From contig JAVMKO010000003.1 of NCBI GenBank assembly GCA_032164245.1, positions 9,124,651-9,188,650 of the forward strand: a DNA stretch of 64,000 bases, in the 5' to 3' direction. Both the position numbers and the translations under genes were made by a program. Below the pieces are notes generated by a model, which searched no databases, was not told the origin of the DNA, and worked only from the letters and a program-made list of their open reading frames with translations. Each line of letters opens with the position of its first letter. Position 1 is the stretch's first letter. Source of the stretch: Sternotherus odoratus. Taxonomy: Eukaryota; Chordata; Testudines; Kinosternidae. This document shows positions 58,558 through 64,000 of this stretch, piece after piece.

Positions 58558-59069
58558 GGAGACGTGTAAGGGAAAGGATGAACTGTGGTACCATCAACAT
58601 GAAACAGGGAATCCACTGGAACTTGGGAACCTGGTACACTTCTTCCACTGGGGTGGTCGGAACAAGCATGCTAGCAATGGACACTTGCAAACATTTTAGG
58701 ATAGTTAACAGTGAAGACGTGTTCTTTGTTGTTAAAGCAGTACATCTTATCTGTCTATCTGTTGTTTGTTTTCCCGCTTTCCTTAGTCCCTGATTTAGCA
58801 AAGCACTTCAGTACATCCCTATTCAGAAAAGCGGCTGCATATGTACCATTTCATTGTGGCTTAAGCATATGCTTAAGTACTTTCCTGAACAGAGATGGAT
58901 CAAAGCACTGGCTTAAAACTCAGAAGGTGCTCTCCTGAACTGGGGTCTTACCCCGTGAGCCCCTCAGGTCAGGAGCCTTCCCTTCTTGAATGTTTGGAAA
59001 TGCTCACACATCATGGCCACTGCCATTATTGTTAATAATAATGAACTGGGAAGCTGGTCTGATTAATAT
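58558..59069 (+). other. Sequence after the PKHD1 stop, probable 3' UTR
   Basis: The stretch follows the TGA directly and contains a degraded palindromic repeat at about 58787-58945 (taagcatatgcttaagtact). No AATAAA is seen in it, so the transcript end is undetermined. Confidence 0.45.
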
Positions 59070-59905
59070 ATTCTAAGCCTAGAATGTACCATTATGATCA
59101 TCTAGTCTGACCTCCTTTACGTCACCGGCTATAGGACTTCCGTGAAATAATTATCTTTTTGAAGTAGAGTACATCTTTTAGGAAAAAAAATCTGCTCTTG
59201 ATTTAAGTTACCAGTGATAAAAAATCCACCACATTCCTTGATACATTGTTCCAATGATTAATTACGCTCACTGTGGGGAAAAAATTACACCTTTTTTCCC
59301 ATCTGAATTTGTCTCACTTCAACTTCCAGCCATTGGATCTTGTTGTACTTTTGTCTGATAGATTAAATAGCCTATTATCAAATACTAGTGTAAAAGCCCG
59401 TGTACACGGGCCAAAGTGCTTAATGGTGTTTGCCCTCAGTCCCCCTGCACCATGCCCTGTTACCTCACTGAGTCCCTCCCCCGCTCTGCCACTGCCTCTC
59501 AGTCCCACTGTACCATGCCCTGTTACCTCACTGGGGTCCCCCTCCTTCTCTACCACTGCCCCTCAGCACTATGCCCTGTTACCTCACTGGAGACGGGCCA
59601 AAGTGCTTACCGCTGTTTGTCCGGGCCGTCTCTGCAGCTTGCGGCGGCGCACGCGCGGTGGCCATTTTGTGCCGCCGAACTACTACTCCCAACATGCTGT
59701 TTGTCCGGGCCGTCTCTACTGCGCATGACGGCTTCGGACAAACTTCCTCTGGCCTTTTATTATATAGGATTAGTTCCCCAGGTAGACACTTACAGGCTGT
59801 GAACAAGTCACCTGTTAACCTAATAGTTAAATAGATTGAGCTCCTTGAGTCTACCAAGGGAAGGCAGGTTTCCCAAGCCTTTGATCATTCTCATGGCTCT
59901 TCTCG
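59070..59905 (-). repeat. CR1 LINE, antisense, interrupted by a Helitron
   Basis: The left half carries cattatgatcatctagtctg, cttcaacttccagccattgg and ttgatacattgttccaatga. The right half carries ttccccaggtagacacttac, gaacaagtcacctgttaacc and tttgatcattctcatggctc. Removing 59385-59769 restores a continuous CR1. Confidence 0.88.
59385..59769 (-). mobile_element. Nonautonomous Helitron, 385 bp
   Basis: On the minus strand it starts TCCTATATAATAAAAGG and ends with the hairpin gcccgtgtacacgggc, then ttttacactag. This gives the Helitron signatures: 5' TC, 3' hairpin about 8 bp before CTAG, no inverted repeats and no target duplication, with insertion between A and T. The interior holds two copies of tgtttgtccgggccgtctct and three copies of atgccctgttacctcactg. 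It has no Rep/helicase frame. Confidence 0.88.
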
Positions 59906-59944
59906 GACTTCTCTTCTGGTTTATCCTCCTGAGTGACTCGCTAC

Positions 59945-60300
59945 AAGGGGTCACTGGAATTCTCTGTGCCTCTCGTTATTGAGCTGTAAAATGGGGAGTG
60001 TTAACACTTGACTCCCTCAGAAGGTTGTGTGGAGACTTCATTATGGCACCTTGGGTGAAGGGTACTCTGCAAGCACAAAATGTTATTTCCATTCATCTGT
60101 ACAAACAAATATGGAGCTATACCTATCTCATAGAGCTGGAAAGGTCATTGAGTCCAGTCCCCTGCCTACACTAGCAAGACCAAGTACTGTTCTCTGACAG
60201 ATTTTTTTCCCCCCCCAGATCCCTAAATGGTCCCCTGTAGGATTGAACTCATAACGCTGGGTTTAGCAGGCTGCTGCTCAAGCCCCTCAGCTATCCCCTA
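59945..60300. repeat. MIR-like fragment followed by a CR1-type 3' fragment
   Basis: 59945-60075 has a MIR-like core (ctctgtgcctctcgttattg, gtaaaatggggagtgttaac). 60110-60300 is an antisense LINE 3' piece with tagagctggaaaggtcattg, tagcaagaccaagtactgtt and ggattgaactcataacgctg. Confidence 0.6.
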
Positions 60301-60324
60301 CTCCTGTAGAACATGTCATGGTTG

Positions 60325-60560
60325 TCATTTGAGCCAACACCAGGGATTAAAGTGGGGACCTCTACAACAGAAAGCACAAATGTCTCCAGGTTAGGCTAAA
60401 GAGTCGGCTTCTGGCACGTTGACCAGTAGGGAAAGGCAGGTTGTTCTAAGCATCGGAGATTCACAGCAGTTCAAATCCCTCACAGCAGTTCAACTCCCAG
60501 ACAAGTGACGTGAGAGCAGTCATTTTTCCTGACACACTAGGGATTGAACCATGATGAAAG
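60325..60560 (-). repeat. Possible tRNA-derived SINE fragments
   Basis: The texts ccagggattaaagtggggac and agggattgaaccatgatgaa resemble the tRNA-like part of the SINE at 28967, but the copies are poor. Confidence 0.35.
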
Positions 60561-62749
60561 CATCAGTGAGTAAAGCTCATTCTCGGGAGTGTGGTTTTGG
60601 ACCAGTCTGCTGGGACAGTGCCACAACATCTGTGGACCCAGCACAGAAGGTTACTCAGAGCACACAGCAGCCTATGAGTTACATTTTCCCACTTCAGCCC
60701 TTCCACCCCGCCTCTGTCCTGCACTACAGGAACCCTCCCTGCTTGTGAGAGAATGATTCATTCACCATGTCCTCTCAGTCAACGGCCTGTCCGCTGAGAC
60801 TAAATGCCAGCTCCTGCCCATCAGGTCATTTCACATAGTCATCCGAGGGTAACAACCTTCGGTACTGTCATGCCAGTCTCAGCTGGATTCAAACCCCATC
60901 ACCTTCGCCATCCCCATTCTACCACGACCATGAAGGGGTTAACAGGAAGGCTAGCTATCTCCTCAGCCGTGGCTAACTGCTGGGCCAGGAACAGCTGGGG
61001 GGATCTGAAGGCTGCAGAGGAGAGGAGAGGACCATTCAGAGGAGATGTCTTCAGCAGCAGACAGCTGGACTTCCAGGCATGGAGACTCAGAGAACGTGAG
61101 ACTGGAACAGGTCTACAAGAGAGGCAAGGTAGAAAGCAGTAAGGGATTGTGAGGGACTGTCCCAGCTGCTTAATGCAGGTTCCCTGGGCTGGATCACAGA
61201 AGATTGGGTGGGCCCTGGGTCCTCTATTATCCTCTGCCAAGGAGATAGTAAAACCCTTAGGACTAAAGGGGTCAGGACTCTTAAAGGGTTTTCCCTCCAC
61301 CTTCCCACTTCCCTGGTTCTTGTCACGCAGACAGAAGGCCAAAGCATAAGCAATGTTTATTGGGGTTAATGTCCAGCAAACATGATTCCAATTTTCCTTC
61401 CCATTTCCTGTTTGACCCCAGTTTATATAGTAATATTCTCAGCCATCTCTTAAGCAATCATTTTACTGACATTTAACTAACCAGTCCTAACATAGTTTAA
61501 CATAATTCTCTAACCAATTATATCCACTTCCCTAATTAACTTACACCTAGCAAAATTAATTATACAGCAGACAGAAACAATTAGAGAGCCAGACAGATTA
61601 ACAATAGAAAAGTGGGGGCCATAAAGATAAAACAATACAGAAATGAGGGTTTCACAACCACACCCATTAATACCTGGCTTCTGGCCAGACAGATTCCTTG
61701 CTATTAAACTAAATTTTCTTTAGCCATTTTCTTTATTTGGTGGTGATGGGCACTATCAGAACAGGATCATTTTCCTAACAGCCCAATGCCATCTTATTTC
61801 AGTGTGACTGGTTTGGGCTGTGAGGATGTGACCATAGGTTTCTAAGATTATGGCTGCCCCTGCTCCTTAGCTAAGACTATCTAGCTCGGACTATCCTAGT
61901 GAGAGAAGGTTCATACACAGACGGACTGTGATTTTGATTCTTTGTTTTATACCCCTATTGCTAGCTAAGTGACAAAAATACACCTAAGTTATCAAATTAG
62001 AGGCCTTTACAGGCAGGCCTGAATATCTATATTCTAACAAGGACCCCACAGGGCCTTGGGATTCTCAACCATTTGCTAGGGTCATTGGATTCCTGGTCTA
62101 TCAGAATCTATTGGCCTGGAAGGGGAGAAATTATAAATGACCTGTCGGCAAGAGTTATAAAAAGAAGCCACTCAGAACACGGCCAAGCAACTGTTCGTGG
62201 AGTGGGGGAAGAAGGGGGAAAGAAACTGAGGCAGAGCTGCTGTTACACCTTTCACAGCTATGAGAGGGTGCTGGCTAGCAGAAATCTCCCTAGATGGCCT
62301 CCTGGTCTCCTTGACCATGCAGACCCTCATATTTATTATTTTAACTAGACTAGAAAAGGCTTAAGAGTGCCTAAGTTGCTACTGGACTTTGATGGCCACT
62401 AGCCATAAAGGAAATAGAGCCAATTGAAGCAACTGAACTGGAAGCAGGCGCTAACGCTGTCCAACCTCATTTCAGGTCATTTAGGATTCTAGAGCTAGCC
62501 CTTATTTCTATAGAAAGGCACGCAAGTGGTCTTGGCTCTGCTGTATGTCTCCTCTGAAAGAACAGCAGGCACAATGGACGCCTTATGATCATGTTGGGGC
62601 GCTGGTCCAGGATTGGGCAGGGGACCAATCAGTCACAGGTGGATTCACCAACACTTGCTCCCACACCACCCCAGGCTCACAGTTTCAGCTGATGTAGCTC
62701 CATTAATGAGGCAGATCCTTAGCTGACTTAAATGCAGATTCCCACCAGA
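60561..62749. other. Downstream sequence, possibly including LTR-derived DNA
   Basis: No gene is recognised. 61330-62260 has the look of an old LTR-type insertion in antisense (ataagcaatgtttattgggg, agcaaacatgattccaattt), but ends and duplications were not found. Confidence 0.35.
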
Positions 62750-62835
62750 CCCATGGATCTTAAGGCCAGAAGGGACCATCCTTTCTGCCTCCTGCATCAC
62801 ACAGGTTGTAGAATTTCACCCCAGTCCTGCAGTGG
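62750..62835 (-). repeat. CR1 LINE 3' end, antisense
   Basis: The words tggatcttaaggccagaagg and gaccatcctttctgcctcct are the conserved 3' end, followed by gtagaatttcaccccagtcc. Confidence 0.75.
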
Positions 62836-63600
62836 ATGGAATTATCCTCCTTTATTATGTATATGAACAGAATGGGGACCCAGTGACCTGGGGGCTGAAC
62901 CCAGGAGGCTAGCACTTGGAGAGACATTCAGACAAAATCCGATGATTTAGATACCACTGCCTTCCCCGTATCCAACACAGCCTATTACAGATGCCTTGAC
63001 ATGGTGCAAGAAGCATTCTACATATTCTCAATATGCTTCTCCCTTCCCCGCATCCTAAGTAACTCTACTCCTAAGTGCCTATATCACATTTGAACAATGC
63101 AAGTGCAAAAGTATGTAATTACAAATGTCTGAATGTATGCAAATAATATGCAAATGAAGTATCCGACTGAATATCAATGGTATGCAGAATGTGAAAAACA
63201 CAACCCTCTATATGAAAAACTGTACATATCAGTAACACTTAAGGGTTTTAATTAATCCTTAATTCAAAATTCTTGCATTTATTCCATATTTTGTTTACAG
63301 AATATATAATGTCTTGCATGTCTAGATCTTTGTGTGCTGTGACAAGCAGGGATAAAAACATAGTTAATCACAGAGTTGTTCTTCTTAATTTCCAGCAGTA
63401 CTGTGGGTTAGCTGAAGTGAATGACATTGCCCATTAAGCTAGTGAGGTAGCAAAAGGAGTTTCAAACAGGAATCAAAGCCTGGATAAATAGGAAGGGATT
63501 GGGGGAGGAGGGTACATTTTTGGTTTTAGGAAAGAAGGTGCCATAAGGTGATCAGAGAGGGGGAAGAGGTGACCATAGGCAACCATGAGCCTGAATTAAG
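62836..63600. other. Unassigned downstream sequence
   Basis: AT-rich sequence without a recognised feature. Confidence 0.4.
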
Positions 63601-63608
63601 TTTGATGT

Positions 63609-63690
63609 AACTGTAACACCGACAGACTGCAGTCATTGGGATAGAACCTGGGACCTCTGGAGCTTCATGCATGAGCTTCAGTGAGGCCAG
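63609..63690 (-). repeat. tRNA-derived SINE fragment, Cry-like
   Basis: It contains gtaacaccgacagactgcag and ttgggatagaacctgggacc. The reverse complement gives a B-box-like GGTTCTATCCC and the same terminal text as the SINE at 28967. Confidence 0.65.
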
Positions 63691-63762
63691 GATTTCACCT
63701 ATGGTGAATAAAAATGCCAGTAGCTACCTGGAGCCCTGTGGTCACTAGCACTTGTACACTCA

Positions 63763-63892
63763 GTAGGGTGACCAGATACCAAGTGTAAAAAATTGGGATG
63801 GGGGTGGAGGGTAATAGGTGCTTATATAAGAAAAAGCCCCCAAATTCGGGTCTGTCTCTATAAAATCAGTACATCTGGTCACCCTAACACTC
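63763..63892. mobile_element. Short MITE with TA-type ends
   Basis: The ends tagggtgaccagata and catctggtcacccta are inverted repeats. The interior reads attgggatgggggtggaggg and ttatataagaaaaagccccc. A second copy in the opposite orientation lies at 46823-46937. Confidence 0.8.
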
Positions 63893-64000
63893 ACACTGTT
63901 TCAACCCATAAGATAGATGAACAGGTGTGTTAGTTTAGCCTCAAACACCTGGCTTCTGAGAATCCCTAGATGCTGCTGTGGGTAAGTTTTCTTTTGTGGC

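Overview
The window is vertebrate nuclear DNA, most likely from a turtle (Cryptodira). It has long introns, GT-AG splice sites and no bacterial operons. The repeats are CR1 LINE fragments, CORE-SINE/MIR-like copies, tRNA-derived SINE copies resembling the turtle Cry family, hAT and other short DNA transposons, solo LTRs and a Helitron. The species is inferred from this repeat mix only.

Only one protein-coding gene can be supported. It is the 3' end of PKHD1 (fibrocystin/polyductin, the large single-pass membrane protein of primary cilia that is mutated in human recessive polycystic kidney disease), on the + strand. Seven exons were found: a large one at 24415-25441, then 38559-38682, 39733-39820, 46355-46462, 48012-48170, 50663-50806 and a terminal one at 58208-58557. 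Splice phases agree at all six junctions (2, 0, 1, 1, 1, 1). Together they encode the membrane-proximal ectodomain, one transmembrane helix and a basic cytoplasmic tail of about 171 residues. The number of exons fits human exons 61-67 (from memory). The 24.4 kb upstream should be intron or contain earlier PKHD1 exons that I could not recognise.

Layout. 1-24414: upstream intronic sequence with scattered CR1, MIR-like and MITE copies, a 690-bp two-unit minisatellite (6980-7672), an inverted-repeat structure split by a hAT element (8775-9882), and a CR1 carrying a hAT with a perfect 8-bp duplication (11506-12660). 24415-25441: large exon. 25442-38558: a 13-kb intron with two solo LTRs, a SINE, a GC-rich hAT element and a CR1 reverse-transcriptase relic. 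38559-39820: two short exons. 39821-46354: intron with three hAT elements, the last ending 74 bp before an exon. 46355-50806: three exons, with a solo LTR that contains a nested MITE just after the transmembrane exon. 50807-58207: intron with a hAT element carrying two minisatellites and a CR1. 58208-58557: last exon and stop codon. 58558-64000: downstream sequence with a nonautonomous Helitron inserted in a CR1, further CR1 and SINE fragments, and no recognisable second gene.

Many transposons have intact target-site duplications, so their exact ends can be read directly. Apparent long reading frames in GC-rich or tandemly repeated DNA are artefacts and are not annotated as genes. No previously unknown gene system was found. 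The most notable points are the altered cysteines next to the transmembrane helix and the early end of the PKHD1 tail, the insertions close to PKHD1 splice sites, and the precisely bounded Helitron.
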